Below, piece by piece: positions 54,978-63,461 of a stretch of DNA of 64,000 nucleotides. Position 1 is the first letter of the stretch. Every line of letters begins with the position of its first letter. The notes beneath the pieces are model-generated. The model was not told the origin of the DNA. It saw nothing but the letters and a program-made list of their open reading frames with translations, and ran no database searches. The stretch is taken from contig NC_018664.1 of NCBI RefSeq assembly GCF_000299355.1, positions 2,278,380 through 2,342,379 on the forward strand, read 5' to 3'. The stretch comes from Gottschalkia acidurici 9a. GTDB lineage: Bacteria > Bacillota > Clostridia > Tissierellales > Gottschalkiaceae. A program made the translations under genes and the position numbers.

Positions 54978-55931
54978 TTATTCATCTAGTTTTGATATTT
55001 CATCTGAAAAAGCATTTAAATATTGACTAAATAATCCTGTGTCAAATTCATAATCACTAGCATTTGCAGTTGGTTTCTTAGCTTTTATTAATCCGTATAA
55101 TCTATCAATTTCAGATGATAATTTTCCCCATATCATTTTTAAATTAGAGTATTTTTCATCCTCTAATCCATTTATATATGTGTCATATTCAGGTTTTTTG
55201 CTCATTGATTCATCTAACTGAGTTAATGTAAGATCAATATCCATTGTCTTTCCAACGCTATTTTTACCAATTTTTAAGTAAGAGTCAATATCACAGAATC
55301 CTTCATTCCATAAATCTCCAACAATATAATTATTTATTTCATTTAGTTTATTCCCTCCACCAAAACCTTCAGTAGAACTAATCAATCCTCCGAATATTGC
55401 ATCTTTCAAGCTCTCATCCATATCTAACTTCCAAACACCTTCTACCTTTGTTAGCTTAACATCTACAACAGATGTTAATAGCTTATTATCTTCATTTTTT
55501 AGTAGATCGATGAAAATTTGCTCCATTTCATCATCCTCACTATTGTTTTCATCTTGAACAAAAGCATTACTCATAGCAGTTGAAAATGCTTGACTTATAT
55601 ACTCTCCTAAAATAGGTTTCATGTCTATGCTGGTAATCTCTGCTTTTACAACGGCACTATCATTTTTTACATCAGAAGATAAAATCTTAAAGTTCAAATT
55701 CTTAAGCATAAGCTTTAAAGTCTCTTCATTTTCTAATAAGTCTTCTTTTGAACTGTTCTCTTTAATTAAATCACTATATGTAAAATATTTTTCAGCTTCC
55801 TGCTTATTTAGGCTTTTTACTGCATTTAATGCGTTAGTTGTTGCCTGTTCAGGTGTCTCTGTATTTCCACTGCAAGAAGCAAATATGAACATTGTGAAAA
55901 ACATGCAGAGTAAAATTGATACTTTTTTCAT
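54978..55931 (-). CDS. Lipoprotein of unknown function
   Basis: The protein is 317 residues. The lipoprotein signal is SILLCMFFTMFIFASCSGN. The N-terminal part (about 28-170) looks like a DUF5105/LumP-type fold (ATTNALNAVKSLNKQEAEKYF, VVKAEITSIDMKPILGEYI), followed by a helical C-terminal region. Probably on the outer face of the membrane. It appears to be a cargo gene in the prophage. Confidence 0.6.
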   Translation of the reverse strand: MKKVSILLCMFFTMFIFASCSGNTETPEQATTNALNAVKSLNKQEAEKYFTYSDLIKENSSKEDLLENEETLKLMLKNLNFKILSSDVKNDSAVVKAEITSIDMKPILGEYISQAFSTAMSNAFVQDENNSEDDEMEQIFIDLLKNEDNKLLTSVVDVKLTKVEGVWKLDMDESLKDAIFGGLISSTEGFGGGNKLNEINNYIVGDLWNEGFCDIDSYLKIGKNSVGKTMDIDLTLTQLDESMSKKPEYDTYINGLEDEKYSNLKMIWGKLSSEIDRLYGLIKAKKPTANASDYEFDTGLFSQYLNAFSDEISKLDE

Positions 55932-56064
55932 TTAAAAACCTCCCTTTCTAGTAGATGATACCATAAAAGGAGTATTTAATCTACTTTTTCATATTATTCA
56001 TTTCCTTTTCTTTAACTATAATTCTTTTACTACAAGAGCAATTTGTCACCTCCTTTCAGGGCAT

Positions 56065-56097
56065 AAAAAAGACACTTTTAAAAGTGTCTTTTTGTGT
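56065..56097. terminator. Hairpin upstream of the lipoprotein gene
   Basis: AAAAAGACACTTTT and AAAAGTGTCTTTTT form a strong stem with T-runs on both strands; it may end transcripts from either side. Confidence 0.6.
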
Positions 56098-56220
56098 TAA
56101 TTTTCTTTTTTATTGAGCAAGTAAAGATTTTCCTTAATAAAATAATCAATATCCTTTAAGTTTCTTTGTTTGAAGTATAAAAAAGCCTTTCCTTATGTAC
56201 GTGCTTTTTTCTCATTCTGT

Positions 56221-56589
56221 TTAAATACGGCTATTGATTGCATCTCTTATTTTCTCAGGCTCTGCCATAGTACTGTACTTATATCCATCTCCACTTGTTG
56301 TAATAATTATATCTCCATATCCAAATATTCTCCCAAATAAAGACTTCTCAACTCTTACACTTTGAATGTGTTTTAGTGGACTGTTTTGTGTATCTTTTTT
56401 TAGTATACCTGTTTCACCATATATCATTCCGTTGTCTACTACTATTTTAGTATTAATAATCTTTAGAACCTTAACCGGTAAAGTAACTATTCCTACAAGA
56501 AAAAAAAGTAAAATTATATCAGGTACAACACCTATCCAACTTGGCTTAAATTCAAGACTATCTAAAGCTTTACTTTCCATAAATGACAC
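56221..56589 (-). CDS. PH-domain (bPH2) membrane protein
   Basis: The protein is 122 residues. One helix (IILLFFLVGIVTLPVKVL) precedes the bacterial PH-like YdbT/YdbS pattern: VVDNGMIYGETGILKKDTQNSPLKHIQSVRVEKSLFGRIFGYGDIIITTSG. The function is unknown. It starts at ATG 56589 after AGGAGG. Confidence 0.75.
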   Translation of the reverse strand: MSFMESKALDSLEFKPSWIGVVPDIILLFFLVGIVTLPVKVLKIINTKIVVDNGMIYGETGILKKDTQNSPLKHIQSVRVEKSLFGRIFGYGDIIITTSGDGYKYSTMAEPEKIRDAINSRI

Positions 56590-56894
56590 CTCCTTTAATT
56601 ATATTCCTATATATATTACTAGATATATACAAAGTTTTCAAGCATTATATAAATATTATTACTTTATCCTAATTTTCATTGAATTCTACTAGTATCCAAA
56701 ATATCTCCCTTTAGGATTATACTAGATTATCGGGAAGCTAGTATTTAGCCTTAACCTTGGCTTTACCTGATAAAGTTTTAATTCTTAACTTTTGTCTTTT
56801 GAACAAGCTTAATATATTGTAAACAATACATTAGCTTTTAATTTCATACATAAAGAAAGACATCTTAAAAGTTACAATATTACTTGAGGAAACA
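56590..56894. other. Intergenic stretch without a recognised gene
   Basis: AT-rich sequence with broken frames; I see no conserved protein piece. Confidence 0.4.
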
Positions 56895-56922
56895 TCAAAA
56901 AACACTGACGAATAGTGTCCCT
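56895..56922 (-). terminator. Weak intrinsic terminator
   Basis: ACACT and AGTGT with a 7-base loop, followed by six Ts on the minus strand, shortly after the lipoprotein stop at 56933. Confidence 0.5.
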
Positions 56923-56932
56923 TTTACTAAAA

Positions 56933-57535
56933 CTATCTAATGTTACATTGATACTCTTGATTATTTACGTTTATTTTTAAAGCTAACTTGCCATTACTTT
57001 GCTCTACCTCGTCAGGAACTTCTGCTAAAAAGTGTAGTGTCCCATTTTTAAGTGGTTCAATAGATGTTATATTCGTATAAGTAAAGCTTCCTCCATTATC
57101 TTCTTCTATAGTGCTAAATGTAGAATATTTATATTTATCATTATAAATAACTTCTACAGACATGAACTCATCTGCACTCCTTCCAGATGTTAGTAAGCTT
57201 TTTATGTTAATAACAGTATCTAGATAGGTTGTGTTTGGCTCTTTTGCTTCGTAATAAGTATAAAAAGATGCTGGATTTGGTGGATTTATTGTCTTTCCAA
57301 ATTTAATATCATTGATTACAAATTCACAAAAATCGTCTACTGTAATCGTCTGTCCTTTTTCAATAACTGTAACTTTAGGTTCTTCAATCTCCTTTTCCTC
57401 TTGTTCAACATGCATTTTTTCATCTTCACTTTTTTGAATGACAGAGCTATTTAAATTTCCAGTATCTTTATTAGAATTACATCCCATAAGAGTCATGACT
57501 AAAGATAAACTTAGAAATAATATGACTTTTTTCAT
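56933..57535 (-). CDS. Lipoprotein of unknown function
   Basis: The protein is 200 residues. The lipobox signal is LSLVMTLMGCNSN. A low-complexity acidic linker (about 30-55, EDEKMHVEQEEKEIEEPK) is followed by a beta-rich domain like DUF4352 proteins: FCEFVINDIKFGKTI, TYLDTVINIKSLLTSGRSADEFMSVEV, GTLHFLAEVPDEV. It is the third secreted lipoprotein in this prophage region. Confidence 0.6.
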   Translation of the reverse strand: MKKVILFLSLSLVMTLMGCNSNKDTGNLNSSVIQKSEDEKMHVEQEEKEIEEPKVTVIEKGQTITVDDFCEFVINDIKFGKTINPPNPASFYTYYEAKEPNTTYLDTVINIKSLLTSGRSADEFMSVEVIYNDKYKYSTFSTIEEDNGGSFTYTNITSIEPLKNGTLHFLAEVPDEVEQSNGKLALKINVNNQEYQCNIR

Positions 57536-57712
57536 TTTAATTCCTCCTTTTTAGTAAATCATACCATATAAGGAAGGGCTAATCTACCTTTTAATCTTAT
57601 CAATTTCCTTTTTATCAGCCTTTACCTTCAACCATATATAAAAGCTTTTTCTTTTCTGTCTATTTTATCTAATTGTAGCCCAATCTTTCCCTAATGTAGC
57701 TACTAAGTTATC

Positions 57713-58207
57713 CTAATCTTCTACATCATGTGAAGCTATATCTCCATACTCATCTATTTGCCTTAGCTCATGACATAAGAGTTCTATTATTTGTGATCTA
57801 GATATTCTTTCTATAAAGTAACTTCTAGTTTCCATTACATAGTCATATCCGATCATTGAACTTAGATGCTTATTAGCTTTTGAAGCTTTAGCTACCCAAT
57901 GCTTTTTAGGTTTTATAGAGTCTGGTGGTATCCAGTCCATTTCTTCTATGAAAAGTATTCGTGTAGGTCTTATATGTCTCAGCTCTTGATATTTCTTAAC
58001 TAGCTTTTCAGCTATAGGTTTATAAATATAGCTTATAATCCAGTGCTTTTCTCCAAACTTTCCATTATCCAAACTTCTTACATGTCTTATGCTTCCGTCG
58101 TCAGTTAGGTTCGTAAAGGCTATGTTATACCCACAGTTAAACGTTATTTCTTCAAGTTTTTCTTCTGTTTCTTTATTAACCACTAATATTTGTTTCTGCA
58201 TATTCAT
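57713..58207 (-). CDS. Putative phage metallopeptidase-like protein (COG4900 type)
   Basis: The protein is 164 residues. It shows the phage putative metallopeptidase layout: YIYKPIAEKLVKKYQELRHI, RILFIEEMDW, YDYVMETRSYFIERISRSQIIELLCHELRQIDEYGDIASHDVED. The expected HELRH motif reads HELRQ here, so one zinc ligand is replaced and activity is doubtful. It overlaps the tail of the recU remnant. Confidence 0.55.
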   Translation of the reverse strand: MNMQKQILVVNKETEEKLEEITFNCGYNIAFTNLTDDGSIRHVRSLDNGKFGEKHWIISYIYKPIAEKLVKKYQELRHIRPTRILFIEEMDWIPPDSIKPKKHWVAKASKANKHLSSMIGYDYVMETRSYFIERISRSQIIELLCHELRQIDEYGDIASHDVED

Positions 58208-58705
58208 CTAACCCCCCCTTAAATAATCTAGCATTATACCTTCCCTACTTTTAACTTCTACCATTTCCCCTATTGGTATAAAGTTAAATCCTCTCTTTCC
58301 TTTGTTCTATTGCCATCTATCCCAATAACTTATAACAATTTGCCCACCTATGAAAAACCTTTTATTATAAGCTTTTATATAGAATAAGATAAAGCTTGCT
58401 TCATCCATATCTAGAGCTTTTCTTATATATTCTATCTGATGAGGTTGTATGTAACTTAGTGGCAATCCTCTATCATCTTCACTTTCTTTACAATCAAATG
58501 ATATTGATACTCCACCTTTTACAGTACCTCTAAAATCTAAAGTACTTTTGCCTTCTGGAAAGGCTGAGACTATCTTCTTCCCATTTCTTATAACTTTCCA
58601 AGGTGTGTTTATTTTCTGTATTAAAGCTATTTTTTTATATTCATAGCTCTCATTAGACCTTATAACCTCTTCTTCAAAGAGCTTACACTTATTTACATAC
58701 TTCAT
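58208..58705 (-). pseudogene. recU: RecU-family Holliday junction resolvase with in-frame stop
   Basis: The first 132 codons (58307-58705) match phage RecU: a PD-(D/E)xK nuclease core in KSTLDFRGTVKGGVSISFDCKESEDDRGLPLSYIQPHQIEYI. A TAG at 58307-58309 interrupts it; the same frame goes on with GKRGFNFIPIGEMVEVKSREGIMLDYLR to 58208. It resolves recombination junctions in phage replication. The stop suggests inactivation of the C-terminus, although the catalytic part is intact. Confidence 0.65.
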
Positions 58706-59012
58706 ATTTTTTATAATTAATCAAATTGCTCAGCCCCCATTATCTCCTTAACTACTTCAATTGCTTTCTTTAAAGTCCAGTTTGGATTTTCTCCTCACAG
58801 TCTTTCTACTTCCTCCGTTACAATTACTATGTCTTTCTCTATAGACTTCAAGGTTATCCTCCTCACCTATCAACTAGCCTTGGTATTTCTTTATCATTAT
58901 TTCTCCTTATGTTTAAAGTCTTGTTTTCTAGCTGCTCTGAACTATACTTACTTGTCCGTTGTTCAAAGTTGTGAAATTTAGTTTTAATTTTTGGTAATTG
59001 ATTATTAGGTGT
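58706..59012. other. Degenerate stretch with no complete gene
   Basis: Short broken frames on the minus strand, probably the remains of small phage proteins. Nothing identifiable. Confidence 0.4.
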
Positions 59013-59781
59013 TTAGATGAGATTATCTTTTTTCTCTAACTGCATTCCAACTTTATTTTTCCAGTTTTCTAAAATACCTTTTACATAGCTTTTACTTCTC
59101 TTGCCCTGTTCTTCTGCTATTAACATTGTATTCTTACACCATTCAAAACCATATTTCTCTAGCATTTGACTTATCCAGTTAACAGTTAATCCATTAGGTT
59201 GCCCTATACACTCTTGATATAGCTTTACTAGTTCTCCAAACTCTTTATCTGTATCTAGATCTATTTTAGATTGTTTCTTTTTTCTAGACCACTACTATAA
59301 CAACTGCTTTTCTTTTTCTCTTTTTGTAGTTGTTGTTTTTTAATACTGTTGCTTTTAAAAAACTGTTATTATTAGCATATTCATTTTCAATACGTTGAAT
59401 TTCAACATCTTCATTTTCTATATCTGCATTTTGAAGAGGTTGATTTTCAATGACCATTTGATTTAGCGTGTAAACATTATTATCTCTTTTGACCTCTTTT
59501 CTAGTCCTTGTGATAGTTATATAACCAAGGCTAACTAATATTTTTCTATGCTTGTAAAATCTATTTGCGTCTATTCCCAAATCTTTTATCATTTTCTCAA
59601 CTCCGGGAAAGGCTGTATCTCCTGCTCCTGCATAGCCTGCCATATAGGCATATATAGCTTTAGCTTCTATGCTAACTCTTTCATCTAACATCACTACTTT
59701 TGGTATCATTCCAAACCCTTTTTTTCTGATATCCCCTATTTCACCTTTTAAGTAATCTGCCATATAAATCACCTTTTTCAT
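59013..59781 (-). pseudogene. Phage replication initiator (HTH plus DnaD), broken
   Basis: The first part (59284-59781, 165 codons) is a helix-turn-helix replisome-organiser N-terminus: KGFGMIPKVVMLDERVSIEAKAIYAYMAGYAG, IDANRFYKHRKILVSLGYITI. After KKRKRKAVV it stops in a wrong frame. A DnaD-type C-terminal domain (59013-59283: KLYQECIGQPNGLTVNWISQMLEKYGFEWCK) lies downstream in another frame. This is one gene split by a frameshift and stop codons, so phage replication is impaired. Confidence 0.65.
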
Positions 59782-59788
59782 TTGCTAA

Positions 59789-59813
59789 AAGAGCCTCTCC
59801 TTAGAGAGGCCCC
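59789..59813 (-). terminator. Intrinsic terminator
   Basis: GGCCTCTC pairs with GAGAGGCT around a TAAG loop, with CTTTT following on the minus strand. Confidence 0.6.
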
Positions 59814-59827
59814 TATATTTATTTACT

Positions 59828-59935
59828 CATAATTAGTTTCTAAAAACTCTACATACTCTTTCTCAGTCATTGGTTTTTCATCATTCCAATAACATATTCA
59901 TAGATATTCTTCATAGGTGTATCTTCTCATAATCT
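59828..59935 (-). pseudogene. Small phage protein with in-frame TGA
   Basis: A 35-codon frame MRRYTYEEYL-TGA-ICYWNDEKPMTEKEYVEFLETNYE lies immediately upstream of the replication initiator gene. The stop interrupts an otherwise intact small gene. Confidence 0.4.
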
Positions 59936-59938
59936 CAT

Positions 59939-60606
59939 CTACCTTTGCTTATTTTGACAATCTCTACACAATGCTCGTCCAAATTTATTATTGCTATATG
60001 CATTTACTGCCTGTGTAATATCTACTCCACATTCTAAGCACTTATATTCTGTTTCTTTATCTTTTTCAGTGTTGCTTTTACTGCTCGTATTATCTGCTTT
60101 TATATGCTTTCCTGTCTCATATCTTACTGTTCCTTGGTTATCAACTATCACAAGTCTATCTATTTCTTTGTTTTCGTTATAACTTATTTCTTTAACTCTA
60201 AACTTTGTTTTAACATTATACTTTCCTCTGTTTTCAGTTATCTCATTACTATTTAGACTAATCCATATAAAAGGAGCTGTATAAAGCTCTCTTCCTATAC
60301 CTAAGTTAAAACATGCTCTTTTAAAGCTATCTGATGCTTGCCCTTTTTCTTTTTCTGCATAGCTTTCAACTCCAACATCTTGTTTACTTATCCACATTTG
60401 TTTCTCCTTATCTCAGACTGATATAGTACAAAACAAGTTATTATTTTTAAGCTCATGCTTTCTTTGCATCCCATTATCCCAAAGGTTTCATCTAATATTT
60501 TCATATCACATCTTGCATCTTTAAATAGAAGCAAAGAACATCCATTTTGCTTTACTGTTTGTACTCTACACTCTATTTCATCAGCTCTCAATGTTCTTAT
60601 ATTCAC
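59939..60606 (-). pseudogene. Rad52-like phage recombination protein, two lesions
   Basis: The N-terminal part (60388-60606) is NIRTLRADEIECRVQTVKQ and KDARCDMKILDETFGIMG; the C-terminal part (59939-60397) is SKQDVGVESYAEKEKGQASDSFKRACFNLGIGRELYTAPF plus a zinc ribbon (CLECGVDI and CRDC). They were one gene. A missing G after FGIMG shifts the frame, and restored reading CTISV-TGA-DKEKQ shows a second lesion, most likely TGG to TGA. Rad52-type annealing proteins work with phage recombination; the family call is from the KGQASDSFKRACFNLGIGREL region. Confidence 0.55.
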
Positions 60607-60609
60607 TTT

Positions 60610-60813
60610 CTACACCTCCTGTTTCACTTTCTCAAGTGCTTCTATTGTACTTTCTATAAGATTTTTATATTCGGTTAGGCTAATTACTCTACTTCTTGCA
60701 TAGTCCCTCATATCTTTTGTATATTCTTTATTCTCAGTTGCTCTTATGTGTATCTCTAAGTTTTCATCTATATTTTTAAGTCTGTATTTCCATTCTTTTA
60801 TAATCTTTTTCAT
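60610..60813 (-). CDS. Small coiled-coil phage protein
   Basis: The protein is 67 residues, all helical and highly charged (KEWKYRLKNIDENLEIHIRATENK, LIESTIEALEKVKQEV). The family is not recognised. It lies in the early region of the prophage, four bases from the previous frame's end. Confidence 0.5.
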   Translation of the reverse strand: MKKIIKEWKYRLKNIDENLEIHIRATENKEYTKDMRDYARSRVISLTEYKNLIESTIEALEKVKQEV

Positions 60814-60815
60814 TT

Positions 60816-61060
60816 TTAATATCTTTTTGCCATCTTACTAAAAATATCTGTTTTATCTTCTTTTAGTGAATACTTGTCCTCTTGATAGTTATTAATATCT
60901 AATTTTAATCTCATTCTAAGTTCATGTAAGCGTTCAGTTGAAGGTTCTATTATTTTTAAAATTTCATCATCTGTAATTGCTTCATCACCTTCTAATCATT
61001 TAAAGTATCTATGGCTAATTCTACTTTTCTTAGTGATTCTACTGTCTCTCTATACATCAC
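60816..61060 (-). pseudogene. Small phage protein with a one-base deletion
   Basis: YRETVESLRKVELAIDTLND stops at a TAG; with one T added (GATTTAG) it continues EGDEAITDDEILKIIEPSTERLHELRMRLKLDINN to the stop at 60816. The function is unknown. Confidence 0.5.
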
Positions 61061-61414
61061 TATACTTCCTTCTTCATTAACCAATTTATACATTCTTCTA
61101 GTGATTTGAACTCTTTTTTATAAGCTTTCCCTATATTATTATTTACTGCTATATATAAATTAGCCTTGGTATCTTTTGTCCAAAATAAGCCTAAAGGTTT
61201 ATGAGTATTTATAATGTCTTCTATAATTTCCATAGACACTAGTTGACAATATACTTTACCTAGCATATCTCTGTTACACATTCTTAAGCCTAATATTTGT
61301 TCATCTACATAATCTAAATCATTCAAAAGTAATTTCTTTTTTTCTTGCCACTCTTTTATCTAATTGCTATTTCTTTTTAAACTTTTTTGATATCATCGTT
61401 TATTTTTAGCATGA
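61060..61414 (-). pseudogene. Phage protein with damaged 5' end
   Basis: The intact frame at 61060-61326 encodes 88 residues (NDLDYVDEQILGLRMCNRDMLGKVYCQLVSMEII). Upstream the same frame continues WQEKKKLLL and, after stops, MLKINDDIKK at about 61414, so the original N-terminus is broken. The family is not recognised. It overlaps a strong plus-strand promoter-like sequence. Confidence 0.45.
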
Positions 61415-61443
61415 CAACTTTTTCTCCTTTATGCTATAATGTA
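61411..61443 (+). promoter_or_regulatory. Plus-strand promoter-like sequence
   Basis: ATGACA, an 18-base spacer, then TATAAT preceded by TGC (extended -10). Only about 60 bases of transcript would precede the hairpin at 61470-61505, with no ORF on that strand: a candidate antisense RNA. Confidence 0.4.
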
Positions 61444-61459
61444 CGTATTGAATATTTTT

Positions 61460-61603
61460 TTAATTTAAGCTCTTTGGAGTACCAGCTCCGAAGGGCTTTT
61501 TCCTTTTTATTAAGTCACACCATTTTTGATAATTAAAACTTTTTTCACTGCGATATACTTTATAGCTACTACACGTCTTTTTGTCTATATTGATAATTTG
61601 CAA
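61460..61603 (-). CDS. Small phage protein
   Basis: The protein is 47 residues from TTG 61603 (GGAGG eight bases upstream, at the end of the previous gene). It has an N-terminal strand part, QIINIDKKTCSSYKVYRS, and the basic tail LIKRKKPFGAGTPKSLN. Not recognised; the tight spacing and ribosome site support it. Confidence 0.45.
   Translation of the reverse strand: MQIINIDKKTCSSYKVYRSEKSFNYQKWCDLIKRKKPFGAGTPKSLN
61470..61505 (+). terminator. Plus-strand hairpin with T-run
   Basis: GCTCTTTGGAG pairs with CTCCGAAGGGC (three G-T pairs), followed by TTTTTCCTTTTT. It would end the short plus-strand transcript from 61443. Confidence 0.45.
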
Positions 61604-61605
61604 TT

Positions 61606-61776
61606 TTATACCTCCTCCCCTTCTTCATCTTCCCCTGAATCTTCCCTCCAGATTTCAAGTCCCAGCCTATTGAGTCCTTTTTTAATTTTATTCCAATCAT
61701 CCTCTGTTAATGGTGGCGGTGCTACTATGTGTACTGTAGTATTTCCTAGCTTGTAAGTTGCATCGTATTTCTTCAT
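61606..61776 (-). CDS. Small phage protein (acidic C-terminus)
   Basis: The protein is 56 residues from ATG 61776 (GGGGGA seven bases upstream). It shows KKYDATYKLGNTTVHIVAPP, then LTEDDWNKIKKGLNRLGLEIW and a string of Asp/Glu. It belongs to a type of short conserved protein common in clostridial phage early regions; the function is unknown. It overlaps in another frame the end of the longer frame at 61697-61963. Confidence 0.6.
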   Translation of the reverse strand: MKKYDATYKLGNTTVHIVAPPPLTEDDWNKIKKGLNRLGLEIWREDSGEDEEGEEV

Positions 61777-61963
61777 ACTTCATTCCCCCTTTATAATACT
61801 TATGAAAAGCTCTGGTTGTACTATACTGCAAAATATTTTGAGGCTTTATAGAGTTCATTATATTATTTAACTCCTCTTTCTTATTTTCATTGCTCTGTTT
61901 GTCCATCCTATCGTTATTAATACTTAGTTTTGAATCAGTTGTAGGACTACCCATTTCTCTCAT
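61697..61963 (-). CDS. Phage protein of unknown function, end uncertain
   Basis: The frame has 88 codons. The first 60 (MREMGSPTTDSKLSINNDRMDK, SIKPQNILQYSTTRAFHKYYKGG) may be real; the last 27 overlap the better supported small gene at 61606-61776, so the true end is unclear. Confidence 0.35.
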   Translation of the reverse strand: MREMGSPTTDSKLSINNDRMDKQSNENKKEELNNIMNSIKPQNILQYSTTRAFHKYYKGGMKYEEIRCNLQARKYYSTHSSTATINRG

Positions 61964-62366
61964 TAGCTAAATATTTAAAGATATTATTAGGGCTTATATT
62001 TGAATAAAGTGATTCATATTCTGTTTTGATTTCTTCTAATGATTTATATTCCAAATATTCTTTAGAATATACGTGTTCATTGCTCATTATCATGTAATTA
62101 TAATTACTTATATCAATAGCATCTATACTTTTGAGCCAATCTAGTTTCTCTTTTGATATATCCCTCACCTCCTCTACCAGTTGTAGATTTGTATTGATAG
62201 TTGATTCAATCTTTTTATTCATTTCTTCTACTTCTTTTAAAAATTCTTTATAAATCTTTTCTTCTTTTTTAATAAACTTATTTATTTCAGAAATTATATA
62301 TATTTTTACTACTGCAATAGAACATATGATACTTGACATCATAGTTATCAAATCTATATTCTTCAT
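61947..62366 (-). CDS. Membrane-anchored coiled-coil phage protein
   Basis: The protein is 139 residues. One N-terminal helix (LITMMSSIICSIAVVKIYII) is followed by a long coiled coil (KFIKKEEKIYKEFLKEVEEMNKKIES). The C-terminus has SLEEIKTEYESLYSNI. The family is not recognised. It overlaps the next gene by 17 bases. Confidence 0.5.
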   Translation of the reverse strand: MKNIDLITMMSSIICSIAVVKIYIISEINKFIKKEEKIYKEFLKEVEEMNKKIESTINTNLQLVEEVRDISKEKLDWLKSIDAIDISNYNYMIMSNEHVYSKEYLEYKSLEEIKTEYESLYSNISPNNIFKYLANERNG

Positions 62367-62468
62367 TCAATACCCCCTATTCAGTTTTCATTATTTGTCA
62401 TATCACTCTTTCATCTTGTTGACAGAAGTATTTCTTAAATAGCCCTCTTAATAAAAAGTAACTATATC

Positions 62469-62651
62469 TTAAGCTGACTCTTTTTCTCTGTCTCTTTGCT
62501 TTATTTCCTCCATTTTCCTATATACATAACCTTGATTAAAGCCTTCTAGATGTGTAAGAATTAGTTGTTGTTTCTGAATACTTGATTGTTTTATAATCCT
62601 TACTATTTCATCTAGTACTGGTTTTTCTTCATTTTTTATTAAAATATCCAT
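62469..62651 (-). CDS. Small phage early protein
   Basis: The protein is 60 residues, helical (EIVRIIKQSSIQKQQLILTHLEGFNQGYVYRKMEEIK). It is the first minus-strand gene on the far side of the repressor promoter, the position where phages often carry a small regulator; no DNA-binding motif is clear. Confidence 0.5.
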   Translation of the reverse strand: MDILIKNEEKPVLDEIVRIIKQSSIQKQQLILTHLEGFNQGYVYRKMEEIKQRDREKESA

Positions 62652-62753
62652 GTCTTTTCACACTCCTCTCACTATAAACTTCCCCTGTTGGTTGCTGCTT
62701 TTTCTTGTATATAGATATTGCATTCCCTCTTGTAGAATATATTAACCTTTTTA

Positions 62754-62782
62754 TTTACAAACGGGAATTGTTATGCTAATAT
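62754..62782 (+). promoter_or_regulatory. Repressor promoter
   Basis: TTTACA, a 17-base spacer, then TAATAT preceded by TGC. It drives the repressor gene at 62806 through a short leader with AAGGAGG. Confidence 0.65.
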
Positions 62783-62805
62783 ATTTCCATAAGGAGGTAA
62801 TTGCA

Positions 62806-63273
62806 TTGAAAGAAAGATTGTTAATGTTAAGAAAGGATTTGAAACTTAACCAACATGATTTTGGCTCAAGAATCGAAATGAGCAAAGCAAGTATTTCAGC
62901 TTTAGAAAAAGGCTTAAGAGATATAACTGATAGAACAGTAAAGCTTATATGTACTGAATTTAGTATAAATGAAGATTGGCTTAGATATGGTAAAGGAGAA
63001 ATGTTCATTCAAGCTGATACCTTTTCACTTGATGACTATGCTAAACAAAATAATCTATCTGATTTGGAGTTAGATATTGTTAAAGCTTATATAAATCTTA
63101 ATAGTGATATTCGTAAAGATATCATAACATCTTTAAAGGCCGTGTTTGATAATCATTCAGAAATAGCTGTTATTAAGGATGAAGAAAGCGATATTAATAA
63201 AGAGCTTGAAGCTTATAGGCTTGAGTTAGAAGCTGAACAAAGAGGAAGAAGGAAAAATGAAAATTTAACTTAA
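62806..63273 (+). CDS. XRE-family phage repressor (helix-turn-helix)
   Basis: The protein is 155 residues from TTG 62806, with GGAGG eight bases upstream; the frame opens earlier at 62773 without a site. The HTH is LRKDLKLNQHDFGSRIEMSKASISALEKGLRDITDRTVKLICTEF (about 6-50), followed by NEDWLRYGKGEMF, typical of phage cI-like and ImmR-like regulators; the tail is helical with no peptidase motif. It keeps the prophage silent by binding operators in the 62652-62790 gap. Confidence 0.88.
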   Translation: MKERLLMLRKDLKLNQHDFGSRIEMSKASISALEKGLRDITDRTVKLICTEFSINEDWLRYGKGEMFIQADTFSLDDYAKQNNLSDLELDIVKAYINLNSDIRKDIITSLKAVFDNHSEIAVIKDEESDINKELEAYRLELEAEQRGRRKNENLT

Positions 63274-63461
63274 ATAAAAATATATTTAATATTTTTGACT
63301 TTTAGCAGTATTTAAAAGGTTTGAAATTTAATATACATACTTCAATTTGGATATTCATTGTAAACATTTCTTAGTCTAAGATAAGAGTTATGATGAGTAT
63401 TTAGTACATGTAGAAATTATTGAGAAACATTTTAAACATAATTGAAGGGAGATTTGCGGTA

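Noticed and set aside
59828..60606. Stop-codon recoding in the prophage
   Set aside because: Both TAG and TGA interrupt genes, frameshifts are present too, and all intact genes use the standard code, so decay is simpler.
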